From positions 33,864,378 through 33,928,377 of the forward strand of contig NC_064839.1 of NCBI RefSeq assembly GCF_024166365.1: a stretch of 64,000 nucleotides of DNA. Direction: 5' to 3'. This DNA is from Elephas maximus indicus (Eukaryota > Chordata > Mammalia > Proboscidea > Elephantidae). Below, one piece after another: positions 9,491 to 21,880 of the stretch (within the stretch, counting starts at the first letter, position 1; the number at the start of each line of letters is the position of its first letter). Below the pieces are notes generated by a model that ran no database searches, was not told the DNA's origin, and saw only the letters and a program-made list of their open reading frames with translations. A program made the position numbers and the translations under genes.

Positions 9491-10262
9491 CTAGGTGCGG
9501 CTGCAGGGGTGCGTGGCAGTACCCAGCTTGCGGCAGTAGCAGAAGGCATTGAAGAAGCGGCAGTAGCACGTAGCACACGGGTCGCAGCAGGGCACCTGGT
9601 GTCCCAGACAGGACTCGTGCAGCTGCACGCAGCGACGCGCAGAGCGCGGCTCTCGGTCTAGCGCCTGCAGGGGCAAGGGAGCAGGAAAGTGAACGCTGGC
9701 TTCTCAGGGCAGATTCAGGGACCCCACCTGTCCCAATCCGGGATACAGGACGGCAGTGGAGTGTGCGCATGGGTGGTCTGCAGTGTTGCCCGCCCCAAGT
9801 AGAGGAGTCTGGGGGTGGGGAGTGGAGATGGTGCCTGATGACCCCTCCCAAGGCCCGCCGTGCCGCCTGACGCCTTTCCTGAGCGGTTACCTCTGCCAAG
9901 GCCTCGGCCTCCTGCAGCAGGGCCTCTTCTGCCTGTCCTTCTACTGTCCTCTTCAGCGCAGGCCTCAGGCCCAGGCCTGGGGCAGAAGATGTGAGGGCAG
10001 AGCCCGCCACGCACAGACACCCACCTCCCAGGACTCGGATTGGGAAGAGGGAAGGAGGGCTCATACCAGGTGGGACAGTGTGTGGCCAGAGGGTGTCCAG
10101 GCCCCACCCAGTTCACCCCTGCCCACACTGACCTGGAAATGCTGGGAACAGGGCATGGTCAGACCTTCTGATGCCCTCCAGGGGGGCCAGGCCCACCTGG
10201 GCCCCCTGCATGGTGGGCAATGCCTGCAGCAGGGCACAGCTCAGCAGCACTCCGGTCAGCAT
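9491..10262 (-). CDS. AGRP: Agouti-related peptide precursor, three coding exons
   Basis: AGRP is a secreted hypothalamic orexigenic peptide that acts as antagonist/inverse agonist at melanocortin receptors MC3R and MC4R. Coding exons are 10133-10262, 9891-9976 and 9664-9491 (130, 86 and 174 nt), all with GT-AG borders, joining to 129 aa; the human protein has 132. Residues 1-20 form a signal peptide (hydrophobic SCALLQALP). The acidic propeptide ends at REPR (76-79), the proprotein convertase site. The mature domain (80-129) has ten cysteines in the cystine-knot spacing, and RFF at 108-110 in the loop CRFFNAFC is the receptor-binding triplet. The shortage of three residues lies just before REPR, at the exon 2/3 junction. 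No frame damage is seen. It lies in tandem upstream of ATP6V0D1, as in human. Confidence 0.95.
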
Positions 10263-10386
10263 GGCCTGGCTCAGCGGGGAGAGCTACCACTTAGTCCCTC
10301 CTCATCCATGGAGCCCTGTCTAGTGCCCCATCCCAGAGAGAGGCCCCTCCAGAGAGCAGGTGTTTGTACCCAGCCTGAGGACTTAC

Positions 10387-10447
10387 CTGTGCTTACTGGT
10401 TTCCTGCCCCAAGAATTCCTGACCACCCCGTGTCCTCGGCTTATATG
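10387..10447 (-). promoter_or_regulatory. AGRP: AGRP TATA box and probable non-coding first exon
   Basis: On the minus strand CATATAA (10447-10441) is a TATA box. About 50 bases downstream, CACAG|GTAAGT gives a strong donor with the exon edge at 10387. This suggests a ~30-nt non-coding first exon spliced to the ATG exon, as known for human AGRP. The matching acceptor just upstream of 10262 is weak by eye. Confidence 0.7.
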
Positions 10448-12335
10448 GCAAGACCTAATGAAGAGCCCACACGTGACTGCTTCCTGCAGCTGGGGAGAGG
10501 AGCCCTCCCGTGAGGATGGGGACACTGGGCCTCTCTCCCTGGGCCCTGGCCCTTTGGGTGCTCTACAAGAGGGGTGCCTATCCTCAATTTGGGGTGAGGT
10601 CTCCAGAAGCTAATCAAAGTTTGGGAATACAATAGGGTGCCCAGAGCCCCCAAATTTCTGATGGACAGGGGCCTAGAGGGGTGGGCCAGGCTGGAGCTCT
10701 TAGCAGTAACAAGGTCCTGAGAGATTTAATTTAATTTATGGCCCCGGAGATGCTTACTCAGGCCCTACACGGTATGTTCTGTTTCATTTGCTTCCAGGAA
10801 CTTGGGTCAAGGGCATTGAAGGGGGAGGTCGACCAGTGGCCTGAGCCAGGTGGGGGAGAATGCAGACCCATACCCTGGGTTTTACTGGGGAGAGAGGAGG
10901 GGAGGTGCCCACTTAGCCAAAACCAGGTCCTCACTCCTTCATCCCTGGCCCCACTTCCCTTCCCCCTTCTCTCTCCAGGCTTCTCCAAGACCCCCACCTC
11001 TGCTCCTGCTCCTGAGCCCCTTTCCACTTTGGGTTCCTGGAAACCAAGGAAGCAGAACAAACTGTTCCCTGGGTGGGTGAGCAGCTTTGGAGTAAAAAGC
11101 TTTCTGGCTGCCTGTCTCATTAGTGCTAATGTCTGCTTCCTTCCACCCTGCATTGTCATGCCTCTGCCCATGCCTAGTCTTGTCGCACCAGGCTGCGGGG
11201 AGGCCTGACCCTTCATGGAAATGGCAGGATACATGGGGCCCCCATCTGCTTCTACTTTCCCCAGCCTATCTGGGGAGGGGATGTAGGCTGAATCAGCTTT
11301 GAGGCCTCAATGCACAAACTGGGCTGGCCCCAGGCAGCAGGAAGTAGATGAAGGCTGTTGAGGATGGCTGCCCAGCTTCACATGGACCATTCTGACCAGG
11401 AGGAAGCCTGAGGAGGTCCTCTTGCCAGTGAGTGGAAACAAAACGCTGCCATCTGGCAGCCTTTGGCCTGCCTGGGGTCAGCACCAACAATTGGTGTTGG
11501 TATTCTGGCCAGTGGGGCTCTGCAGCAGGTGGCCTGAGGCAGACTTCTCCCACAGACGGTCACTGGTGTCTGCTCTGGGCTTAGGCTGGCAATGGGCTTG
11601 CCTGTGCTTGGCTCAGGTTAATAGTCATAGGAGCTACTGCTGCCCGGGAGAGGAAGCAGGGGAGTCAGGGAAAGTCTTTTGAAGGAGGTGAGCCTTCAGG
11701 ATGATCCCGCAGGCCAGTCCCCTTTCCTCCTCTGAGACTGGTACTGGCTGTTTTGGTGACACTGACATGAAACAGATCTGGTGTCAAGGCCCCTCTGGCA
11801 GTCGACATTGGCCTTTCTCTCCCAGAGGCTGCAGGCTGGCTTGGTGGCCCACCTCAGAGCTTCTTCTTCTCAGACTGATGGGCAGGATGAAGGTACCAGG
11901 CATGCAGGTGTGCCCCTTTCCTGGTTGGTCCACTTGGAGTTCTGGAAGGGCAATACATCAGATGCACCTGAGGGACCTTCCTCAAATCCTTATGCCCTTG
12001 CTCCATCCCTGGAGATTCTGGCTTAAGAGATAGGCATGGGGAGCATGGACTGCATGCGGATTTTGGAAATGAGCCCGGTGAGGTGGGGATGGGGATTCTG
12101 GGCACCTGGCTGGCAGGCCTGGTCAGCACCCATACTAAGGACAGCTCTTCTTGTTCTAAGGTGGGGTCTTCTCTCACTCAGGTGCTCAGTGTCTTTGCTC
12201 ACCTGCAGAGCAGTTGCTATCTTCACCTGGATGTGTGCACACAGCTATATCAGCCCTGTAGCCAGTGACAGACAAGACTTACGGGGCAGCCCATGTCCCT
12301 GGTCTCCAATAAGGGAAAAGGTCAAGAAAACCAAC
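10448..12335. other. AGRP 5' flank, repeat-free unique DNA
   Basis: About 1.9 kb with no interspersed repeat that I recognise, unusual in this window and consistent with retained regulatory sequence. It holds an AT-rich tract (10726-10738) and an inverted TAAT pair (11118-11131). Open frames on both strands lack start context, splice logic or recognisable motifs, so no gene is called. Confidence 0.5.
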
Positions 12336-12575
12336 CATCAAAACACAATGGATGGAAAATAATTTGGCAGCTCCTCTAAAAGTTAAACATAGAACTACCA
12401 TACAACCTAGCAATCCCAATCCTAGAAATATACCCAAAAGAATTGAAAACAGGAACACAAACAGAAACCTGGACACCCATATTCATTGCAGCACTTTTCA
12501 TATTAGCCAAAATGTGGAAACACCCAGTATGTCCAACAACAGAGGAATGGATAAACAAAATGTGGTAAATCCATA

Positions 12576-13086
12576 TATCTTAGTTATCTACCACAGCTAC
12601 AACAGGAATACCATGAGTGGATGACTTTAACAAAGAGAAATTTATTCTCTCACAGTCTAGGAGGCTAGAAGTCCAAATTCAGGGTGCCAGCTCAAGGGGA
12701 AGGCTTTCTGTTTCTATTGGCTCTGGGGGAAGGTTCTTTTCATCAATCTTTCCGGGTCAAGGAGCTTCTTAGCACAGGGATCCTGGTTGTGCTATTCTCC
12801 TGGCTCTTGTTTCTTGGTGGTATGAGATCCCCATTCTCTCTGCTTGCTTCTCTTATATATCTCAAAAGAGATTGACTTAAGACACAGCCTAATTTTGTAG
12901 ATTGAGTCCTGACTCATTACACTAACTGCTGGCTAATTCCACCTCATTAACATCATAGAGGTAGGATTTATACCACATGGGAAAATCACATCAGATGATA
13001 AAATGGTGGACAATCACACAGTACTGGAAATCTGGGACTAGCCAAGCTGACACACATTTTTGGGGAACACAATTTAATTCATAACA
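12576..13086 (-). mobile_element. Solo LTR, MaLR-like
   Basis: 511 bp, reverse orientation, flanked by the 5-bp duplication CCATA (12571-12575, 13087-13091). Homologous to LTRs at 15269, 17101, 61914 and 63453. Family placement (ERVL-MaLR type) is from resemblance of its start/end to MLT/MST LTRs. Confidence 0.8.
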
Positions 13087-13128
13087 CCATAAAATGGAAT
13101 ATTACTCAGCCATAAAGAGAAATGAAGT

Positions 13129-14865
13129 CCTTCATCAAAAGATTAAAAAGATTACCTACAGACTGGGAAAAAGTTTTTAGCTATGACATTTCTGATCAGC
13201 CCCTGATCTCTAAAATCTACATGATACTGCAAAAACTCAACTACAAAAAGACAAATAACCCAATTAAAAGATGGGCAAAGGATATGAACAGGCACATCAC
13301 TAAAGAAGACATTCAGGCGGCAAACAAATACATGAGAAAACGCTCATGATCATTAGCCATTAGAGAAATGCAAATCAAAACTACAATGAGATTCCATCTC
13401 CAACAAGGCTGGCATTAATCCAAAAAACACAAAATAATAAATGTTGGAGAGGTTGCGGAGAGATTGGAACACTTATACAGTGCTGGTGGGAATGTAAAAT
13501 GGTACAACCACTTTGGAAATCAACTTGGCACATCCTTAAAAGGCTAGAAATAGAACTACCACACGATCCAGTAATCCCACTCCTTGGAATATATCCTAGA
13601 GAAATAAGAGCCTTTACACGAACAGATATAGGCACACCCATGTTCACTGCAGCACTGTTTACAATAGCAAAAAGATGGAAGCAACCAAGGTGCCCATCAG
13701 TGGATGAATGGATAAATTATGGTATATTCACACAATGGAATACTATGCATCAATAAAGAACAATGATGAATCTGTGAAACATTTCATAACACGGAGGAAC
13801 CTGGAAGGCATTACGCTGAGTGAAATTAGTTGCAAAAGGACAAATATTGTATGAGACCACTATTATAGAACTCGAGAAATAGTTTAAACAGAGAAGAAAA
13901 TATTCCTTGATGATTACGAGAGAGAGGAGGGAGGGAGAGGGGTTTTCACTAATTAGACAGTAGATGAGAACTTTTAGGTGAAGGGAAAGACAACACACAA
14001 TACAGGAGAAGTCAGCACAACTGAACTAAACCAAAAGCAAAGAAGTCTGAATAAACTGAACGCTTCGAAGGCCAGTGTAGAAGGGGTGGGGGTTTGGGGA
14101 CCATGGTTTCAGGGGACATCTAAGTCAATTGGCATAATAAAATGTATTAAGATAACATTCTGCATCCCACTTTGGAGAGTGGCATCTGGGGTCTTAAACG
14201 CTAGCAAGCAGCCATCTAAGTTGCCTCAATTGGTCTCAACCCACCTGGATCAAAGGAGAATGAAGAACACCAAGGACACAAGGAAATTATGAGCCCAAGA
14301 GACAGAAAGGGCCACATAAACCAGAGACTACATCATTCTGTTACCAGAAGAACTAGATGGTGCCTGGCTACAACCGATGACTGCTCTGACAGGGAACACA
14401 ACAGAGAACCCCTGAGGGAGCAGGAGAGCAGTGGGATGCAGGCCTCAAATTCTCATAAAAAACCCAGACTTAATGGTCTGACTGAGACTAGAAGGACCCC
14501 AGAGGTCATGGTCCCCAGACCTTCTGTTAGCCTAAGACAGGAACTATTCCCAAAGCCAACTCTTCAGACAGGGATTGGACTGGACAATAGGATAGAAAAT
14601 GATACTGGTGAAGAGTGAGCTTCTTGGATCAAGTGGACGCAGGAGACTATGTTAGCATCTCTTGTCTAGAGGGGAGATGGGAGGGCAGAGGGGGTCAGAA
14701 GCTGACCAAATGGGCTAGAAAAGAGAGAGTGGAGGGAATGAGTGTACTATCTCAATAGGGGGAGAGGAATTAGGAGTATATAGCAAGGTACGTATAAATT
14801 TTTGTATGAGAGACTGACTTGATTTGTAAACTTTCACTTAAATCACAATAAAAATTAAAAAAAAG
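13129..14865 (+). mobile_element. Younger 5'-truncated L1
   Basis: ORF2 C-terminus followed by a complete 3'UTR and A tail. Target duplication AGAGAAATGAAGT at 13116-13128 and 14866-14878 lies within the old L1. Confidence 0.9.
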
Positions 14866-15215
14866 AGAGAAATGAAGTTTTGCTACCTGCTACAATGTGA
14901 ATGAACATTATGCAGAGTGAAGTAAGTCAATTTCAAAAGGACAAAGGCTATGTGATAATACTTACATGAAATAAGCAAATATATGGAAAACAAAGATAAT
15001 TAGTGCTTACCAGGGGTGACAGGGAGGGGGAAAGGAGGAGTTTTGCTGAGGGGGACATTGAGTTTATGCAAATGGTGATAGAATAACTCAGAAGAGGATA
15101 GTGGTAATGAATATAATGGTTGCATAATATGAATTAACATCACTGAATTTTACAGAGAGAAATTGTAAATTGGTGAATGTTTTGGTGTGTATATTTTCAC
15201 CAAAATTAAAAAAAG

Positions 15216-15261
15216 AATGTGTGTGTGTACATGTAATTAAAAAAATACACACACACACACA
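15216..15261. repeat. (TG)n/(CA)n simple repeat
   Basis: GTGTGTGTGT followed by an A-rich spacer and ACACACACACAC, at the tail of the old L1. Confidence 0.8.
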
Positions 15262-15268
15262 GTGGAAC

Positions 15269-15778
15269 TCTTAGGATTGAACTGTGCTCCCCCAAAATAT
15301 GTATCAACTTGGCTACACCATGATTTCCAGTATTGTGTGGTGGCCAATCATTTTGTGACCTGATATGATTATCCTATGTGTTGAAAATCCTAACCTCTAT
15401 GATGTTAATGAGGCAGGATTAGAGGCAGTTATGTTAATGAGGCAGGACTCTATCTACAGGATTAGGTGGTATTTTGAGTCAATCTCTTTTGAGGTATAAA
15501 AGAGAGAATTGAGCAGAGAGGCTCCTCCTACCACCAAAAAAGTAGTGCCAGGAGAGGAGCACATTCTTTGGGCCTGTGGTCCTTGCACTAAGAAACTCCT
15601 AGACCAGACGAAGATTGATGACAAGGACCAGAGCCAACAGAGAGAGAAAGGCTTCCCCTGGAGCTGGCGCCCTGAATTTGGACTACTAGCCTCCTAAACT
15701 GTGAGAGAAAAAGCTTCTGTTTGTGAAAGGCATTCACTTGTGGTATCTCTATTATAGCAGCACTAGATAACTAAGACA
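15269..15778 (+). mobile_element. Solo LTR, MaLR-like
   Basis: 510 bp in forward orientation, flanked by a degenerate 5-bp duplication GGAAC (15264-15268) / GGGAC (15779-15783). Same family as the copy at 12576. Confidence 0.8.
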
Positions 15779-15789
15779 GGGACAGTCAA

Positions 15790-16115
15790 AGAAACATGGG
15801 ATATTTGATGACACTAAGGAATAATTTTTATATTTTTCTAGTTGTTGTAATGATAATGATATGCTCTTAAAAAAAAAACCTTATTTTTGAGAGAAACATA
15901 CTGAGTATTTACTGATAAAATGATATGAAGTCTGGGATTTGCTTCAAAATAACCTGGGCTGGGAGTGAGGTAGTGGGAAGTGATATAGATGAAACAAAAT
16001 TGACTGTGAGTTGGTAATAGTTGACACTGTGATGGGTATGTGGGCTTCATTATCCTATTGTCACTATTTTTATGTATGTTTGAAAATTGCCACAATAAAA
16101 ATTAAAAATAAAAAG
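15790..16115 (+). mobile_element. Old L1 3' end
   Basis: 3'UTR-like sequence ending TTGCCACAATAAAAATTAAA; strongly diverged. Confidence 0.5.
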
Positions 16116-16355
16116 AATTCTTAGAAAATGCAGTGGGGTAAGTGCTTTATAGAAGAATGCCCCAAGGGCATGTGAGACCAGGATGGGCACCTACCCAAGC
16201 TGAGGAGGGAGCAGGCTAGGGAAGACTTCCTGGGAGAGGAGACCTCTACTCAGTCATGAAGCTTGAGTAGGAGTTGGGGAGATGCCAGGTGAGAGACTGC
16301 ACTCGTAACTGGCATCACTTTTTACCAAGCTGCCTGTTTATACTGCTTAATACTG
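16116..16355. other. Unassigned unique DNA
   Basis: No repeat or coding feature recognised. Confidence 0.4.
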
Positions 16356-16497
16356 GCGTAAAGAACGCTGATGATACAGTGGTTAAGCACTGGGATATTA
16401 ACAAAAAGGTTAGCGTTTTGAACCCACCAACTGCTTCACGGTAGAAAGATGTGGCAGTCTGTTTCCATAAAAATTACAGCCTTAGAAACTCTGTGGG
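16356..16497 (+). mobile_element. AfroSINE, 3' truncated and diverged
   Basis: GATGATACAGTGGTTAAGCA then GTTTTGAACCCACC and TTACAGCCTTAGAAAC; the RTE-like tail is missing. Confidence 0.7.
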
Positions 16498-17100
16498 GGC
16501 CCAAATATTGGCATAAATAGAATGCCAAACATAACTAAAAGTGCACACACAGAAGAACTAGATAAATGGGACCTCCTAAAAATTAAACACTTATGCTCAA
16601 AAAAAGACTTCTCCAAAAGAGTAAAAAGAACACCTACAGATTGAAAAAAAATTTTTGACTATGACATATCTGACAAGGGTCTAATCTTTCAAATTTATAG
16701 AAAACTTCAACACCTCAACAACAACAACAAAAATCCAGTTAAAAAATGGGCAAAGGATATGAACAGACATTTCACCAAAGAAGATGTTCAGGTTGCCAAG
16801 AAACGTGAAGAAATGCTCGTAATCATTAGCAATTATAGAGATGCAAATCAAAACTACAATGGGGTAACATCTCACTCCAACATTACTGACACTACTCAAA
16901 AAAAAAAAAAAGAAAACAACAAATGTTAGTGAGGTTGTGATTGTGGGGAGGCTGGAAATCTTATACACTGCTGGCTGGAATGTGTAAAATGGTATGATTT
17001 TTATGGAAAATGGAATGGTAGAAATAGAAATACCATGTGATCCAGCTAGAAATAGAAATACCATGTGATCCAGCAATCCCTCTCCTAAGTTGTCTTAGTC

Positions 17101-17607
17101 ATCTAGTGCTGCTATAACAGAAATGCCACAACTGGATGGCTTTAACAAAGAGAAATTAATTTTCTCACAGCCTAGAAGGCTAGAAGTCCAAATTCAGGGC
17201 ATCAGCTCCAGGGGAAGGCTTTCTGTCTCTGTCAGCTCTAGAGGAAGGTCTTTCTCATCAATCTTCACCTGGACTAGGAGCTTCTTTGCACAGGAACCCC
17301 AGGTCTAAAGGACGCACTCTGCTCCTGGTGCTTCTTTCTTGGTGGTATGAGGTCCCCAACTCTCTGCTTGCTTCCCTTTCCTTTTATCTTTTGTAAGATA
17401 AAAGGTGGTGCAGACCACACCCCAAGGAAACTCCCTTTACATTGGATCAGTGATGTGACCTTAGTAAGGGTTTTATAACTCCACCCTAACCCTCTTTAAC
17501 ATAAAATTACAATTACAAAATACAGGACGACCACACAATACTGGGAATGATGACCCAGCCAAACTGATACACACATTTTTGGGGGGGACATAATTCAGTC
17601 CATGACA
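17101..17607 (-). mobile_element. Solo LTR, MaLR-like
   Basis: 507 bp, TG...CA termini, flanked by the 5-bp duplication TAAGT (17096-17100, 17608-17612). Confidence 0.85.
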
Positions 17608-17712
17608 TAAGTATATACCCTAAAGAAATAAGAGCTGTGATATGAGTAGACATATGCACACCCACGTTCATTGCAACATGACTGATAATAGCAAAAAGGT
17701 GGACACAACCTA

Positions 17713-18293
17713 TGATCATTAAGGTCGTATGTCAGTTTGGCTGGGCCATGATTCTCAGTGGTATGGTAGTTATGATGTAGTTTGGCAGTCATATGATGAT
17801 GTGATCACCTCCATGATGAGATTTGATATAATGTGATCACCTCCATGATGGGATTTGATATAATGTGATCACCTCCATGATGGGATCTGCTGTGAGTAGC
17901 CAATCAGCTGGAAGGGAGTTTCCTTGGGGGTGTAACCTGCGTTCAGTATAGGTGAAGTTTCTGGCAAGGGTTGTGAGTTTTTACTTGCTCCGGATCCTGC
18001 AGCTGGCTCCTATTCATCTGACCTCCAGTTCTTGGGACTTGAGCTAGCAGCTTACCTGTAGTCTTGCCTGCCAATCTTGGGATTTGTCAGTCTTTGCAGC
18101 CTGTGAGCCAGAACCGTGCTGTCTGACCTGCTGATGTTGGGTTTACCAGCCCCTGCGGCTATGTGAATTAGGAGAAGCCTCTGGCCTGACCCATGGTTTG
18201 GGATGCTCCAGACTCTGCAATTGCAAGAGCCATTTCCTTGAATATTTATACATTTTAGTGGTTTTACTTCTCTAAAGAATCCAGCCTAAGACA
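17713..18293 (+). mobile_element. ERVL 5' LTR
   Basis: 581 bp. Contains a 32-bp tandem repeat (2.8 units, 17799-17888, GTGATCACCTCCATGATG core). The 3' LTR lacks one unit. Confidence 0.85.
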
Positions 18294-18317
18294 TTTGGAA
18301 CCAAGAGTGGTTCTAGA
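18294..18317 (+). promoter_or_regulatory. ERVL primer-binding site (tRNA-Leu-like)
   Basis: TTTGGAACCAAGAGTGGTTC directly after the LTR resembles the complement of a tRNA-Leu 3' end, the hallmark primer of ERVL elements. Confidence 0.65.
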
Positions 18318-20421
18318 GAAACAAAATCATAAGAACAAGTTTTCTAAATTGGTTTTCAAGTCTGATCAGTCTTAAAGATGTTGCTAACTCTGCCTCTGGT
18401 AGTAAAGGGGGCACTGCTAATTCATAGCATGAGGTTGCAATAGAATAATGCAAAATATCACCACCAATAGATCAGGTATTGGTGAAAGGTGAGGCTCTGG
18501 CTGATCACATGTTTGATACTTTTCTACAATTCGGTCATAATGAGAAGTATAAGGAAGCTAGTTGGTTGCTCCTACTTTCATGAGACAAAGTGGCGAAAGG
18601 AAGACATGAGCTCAGGATTTCAGAGTCAAAGCTAAATGGTCACATAAAGAACTTAAAAGTGTCCACTTGTACCTTGAAGGAAAGCCTTATTTCTTGTAGT
18701 TAAAGAGTTGATACTGCCAAAAACCAAACCCAGAGTCTTATCATAACAGCAGCTGGATTACAACACCAACTGAATTCCCAGCTTCAAATGATGTCTGAAG
18801 TTAAAGTGAGGGCATTGATTGGGAACAAATGGGAACCTGAAACTTGGGATGGGGACATATGGAGAGATAATCAAGAAGCTGGGAACGCTGAGCCCCTAAA
18901 TTCCATTGAATAGCTGCTGCCAACAGAACCAACCCTCTCACTCCCATGTGAAGAGATTACTACATCTTTGTCTGCTAAGCCACCCTCCCCAGTAAAACCA
19001 TTAGCCCTGCCTACTCCATCTGATGAGATTAACCGAGTTGAGCCGTTGTCTGAGTCATTGCCTAGGGCAATGCCTGAGGAAGATGCCTGACAAGACAGCT
19101 GAATGTTATCAAAATACATCCCCAGGGTGGGGCCAAGATGGTGGAACATACAGATGCTTCCGTTGGGCCATCTTACAACAAAGACCCGAAAAAACAATTG
19201 AAATGAGTATATTTATGACAAGCTAGGAGCCCTGAACATCAAAAGTAAAGTTAGAAAACGAACTGAGCAGTAGGGGGAGGAAGAGATGTTCAGAAGCAGA
19301 AAGAGTTACCGGACCTGAATCGCCGGGAGCCCTCAGGTGCCATTCTCGGGAGTGGCTATGGTGATACTAGTGTTCAGCCTCAGTTTCCTCAGGGAGAAGC
19401 AGCCAGCCACACAGCCTACTCACACCTCCGGAACCAGAGAAGAACGGCGCTCTTGGCAAAAGCTAACTACTTGCCTATATTTTACCATGCCCCCCTGCCC
19501 AAGCCAGCTTCAGCAGCTGTTGATTTCCCTCGCCCTGAGATAGCCTCTGTTGAGCACCTGGAGCCATCCTCCTAGCCTTGGAGAAGGAATAAATTTGCAA
19601 CTGGGGGAAAAGATAATTTGCCAGCTTCACTAACTGGGGGAGCTCAGGACAGAAGTGGCTCCTGTCCAGGCATACATGGTCCGTGGTCTTTGAATACCTT
19701 TCCCCACTGCATGGACCTGTGTGGGCCTATTTCAGAAGAATAGGCCCCTGGTGGCAGATTGCAACTCTTTCAGCTGTGTGGTGGAGAGGTGAGTGTTTGA
19801 TGTTTGACACCACTTTGCCTATTAATCAGGGTCCTCACCTACCCACATAAAAAAAAATTTTTTTTATTTATCACCTACCCACATCAGGAGCCTAAGGACT
19901 GGTGGCTCCACTCAGGTCACCCAGCCACCCATGACAGGGGTCCAAGGATAATTGGTACCTCCCAGTCCCTATTACCAAAATCATTGGGTGCCCATGGTCT
20001 GTCTGCAGAACCCACGCACCTCGCTCTAGGGAAGAGGGACATGTTTCCTCAGAGACACTTGGGGGATGATTCAAGCCCACTGCCTTGTTCAGAGTGTGAA
20101 CCCCTGCTGCAACCAGATACCAGTACCTATAAAAATCACCCCTACCCCTCTAAGACTGTAGGACAAAGCCTGTACCACACACTTGATGATCAGCCACCTG
20201 GACACCTGAGCTGAATTCATACAAGAAAAGTGAATGGACTCCTAGACTGATATACCTGATAACAGCTCTAGCCATCTGGGGACAGGACGTCAGAGCTCCA
20301 AAGGTTAAAATAATCAGGCTAGCTCACTCAAGCAACCCATTTGGGCATATCAAAACAAAACAAAACAAGAAGCCATGATACAGTAAGCAAACATAAAATA
20401 AACTGATACAATAACTTTTAG

Positions 20422-21427
20422 ATGGCTCGAAGACAACAGCCAATATCAAGTCATGTAAAGAAACAGACCATGGTCACCTCAACAAGCTCTCAGAACAAAG
20501 AATCAAGGGATCTTCTAGATGAAAGTGCCTTCCTGAATTACCAGATGCAGAACACAAAAGATTAATATACAGAACCCTTGAAGACATCAGGAAGGAAATC
20601 AGGCAATATGCAGGACAAGCCAAGGAATACACAGATAAAGCAGTTGAAGACATTAGAAAGGTTATTTGGGAACATAATGAAAAGTTTAATAAGCTGGAAA
20701 AATCCATAGACAGCAATCAGAAAATAAGATTAAACAATAAAATTACAGAAGTAGACAACTCAATAGGGTCAGAGGAACAGAATTGAGCAAGTGGAAAGCA
20801 GAATTTGTGAAGTTGAAGATAAAGCACTTGGCACCAATATATTTGAAGAAAAATCAGATAAAGGAACTAAAAAAAATGAAGAAAGCTTAAGAATTATGTG
20901 GGGCTCTATCAAGAGAAATAACCTATGAGTGATTGGAGTACCAGAACAGGGAGGGATAACAGAAAATACAGAGAGAATTGTTGAAGGTTTGTTGGCAGAA
21001 AACTTCCCTGATATCATGGAAGATGAGAAAATATCAATCCAAGATGCTCACTGAACTTGTATAAGGTAGATTTTAAAAGAAAGTCACCAAGACATATTAT
21101 AATCAAACTTGCCAAAACCAAAGATAAAGAGAGAATTTTAAGAGCAGCTAGGGATAAACAAAAAGTCACCTACAAAGGAGAGTCCATAAGAATAAGCTTG
21201 GACTACTCGGCAGAAACCATGCAGGCAAGAAGGCAATAGGATAACTTATGTAAAGCACTGAAGGACAAAAATTGCCAGCCAAGAATCGTATATCCAGCAA
21301 AACTGTCTCTCAAATATGAAGGTGACATAAGGACATTTCAGATAAACAGAAGTTTAGGGACTTTGTAAAAACCAAACCAAAACGACAAGAACTACTAAAG
21401 GGAGTTCTTTGGTTAGAAAATCAATAA
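20422..21427 (+). pseudogene. L1 ORF1 (RNA-binding protein), broken
   Basis: ATG at 20422 (MARRQQP) begins ORF1, the trimeric nucleic-acid chaperone of L1. Coiled-coil, RRM and C-terminal segments (VTYKGESIRISLDYSAETMQ) are present. Frameshifts and stops interrupt it several times, the first by about codon 35, so no complete protein can be made. Its C-terminus reads WLENQ then stop. Confidence 0.85.
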
Positions 21428-21880
21428 TATCAGGTACCAACCCAAGGCTAGAATAATGGACAGAGCAATCAAGTGTCAACCCAGACAGGGAAATCACAAA
21501 AATAAATCAAGATAAAAACGCCCAAAACAGGGAAACAGTGATGTTATTATGTTAAAGAAGGCAACATTAAAACAATAAAGAGGGACTAAGAAATGTAGTC
21601 CTAGATCTTTCCTATGGAGAGGAAGACAAGGTGATACAAAAAATAAAATTTAGATTTAAATTTAGAAAAATTGGGATAAATATTAAGGTAACCACAAAGG
21701 AGACAAACTATCCTACACATCAAAATAAAATACAAGAAAAAAATAGAGACTCAGAAGAAACAAAATCAACAAAACGACTAAGAGGAAAAGACAATATATA
21801 AAGATAAACCACTCAGCACAAAAAATTAAATGGGAAAAAGAAACTGTCAACAATACACACACAAAAAAAAAGACATCAAA

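Larger units (their letters stand above)
12340..15215 (+). mobile_element. Old L1 3' end, in three pieces
   Basis: Pieces 12340-12575, 13087-13128 and 14879-15215 together give one old L1 ORF2 C-terminus and 3'UTR. They are separated by a solo LTR and a younger L1. Ends in a TTTTCACCAAAATTAAAA tail. Confidence 0.8.

Noticed and set aside
9756-10613. 285-codon open frame on the plus strand
   Set aside because: It lies antisense across AGRP exons and introns in GC-rich DNA and has no recognisable domain; the opposite strand carries a proven gene structure.
10738-11234. Overlapping ~156-158-codon open frames on both strands
   Set aside because: Both strands open at once in GC-rich DNA is a composition effect; no motif or splice structure supports either.
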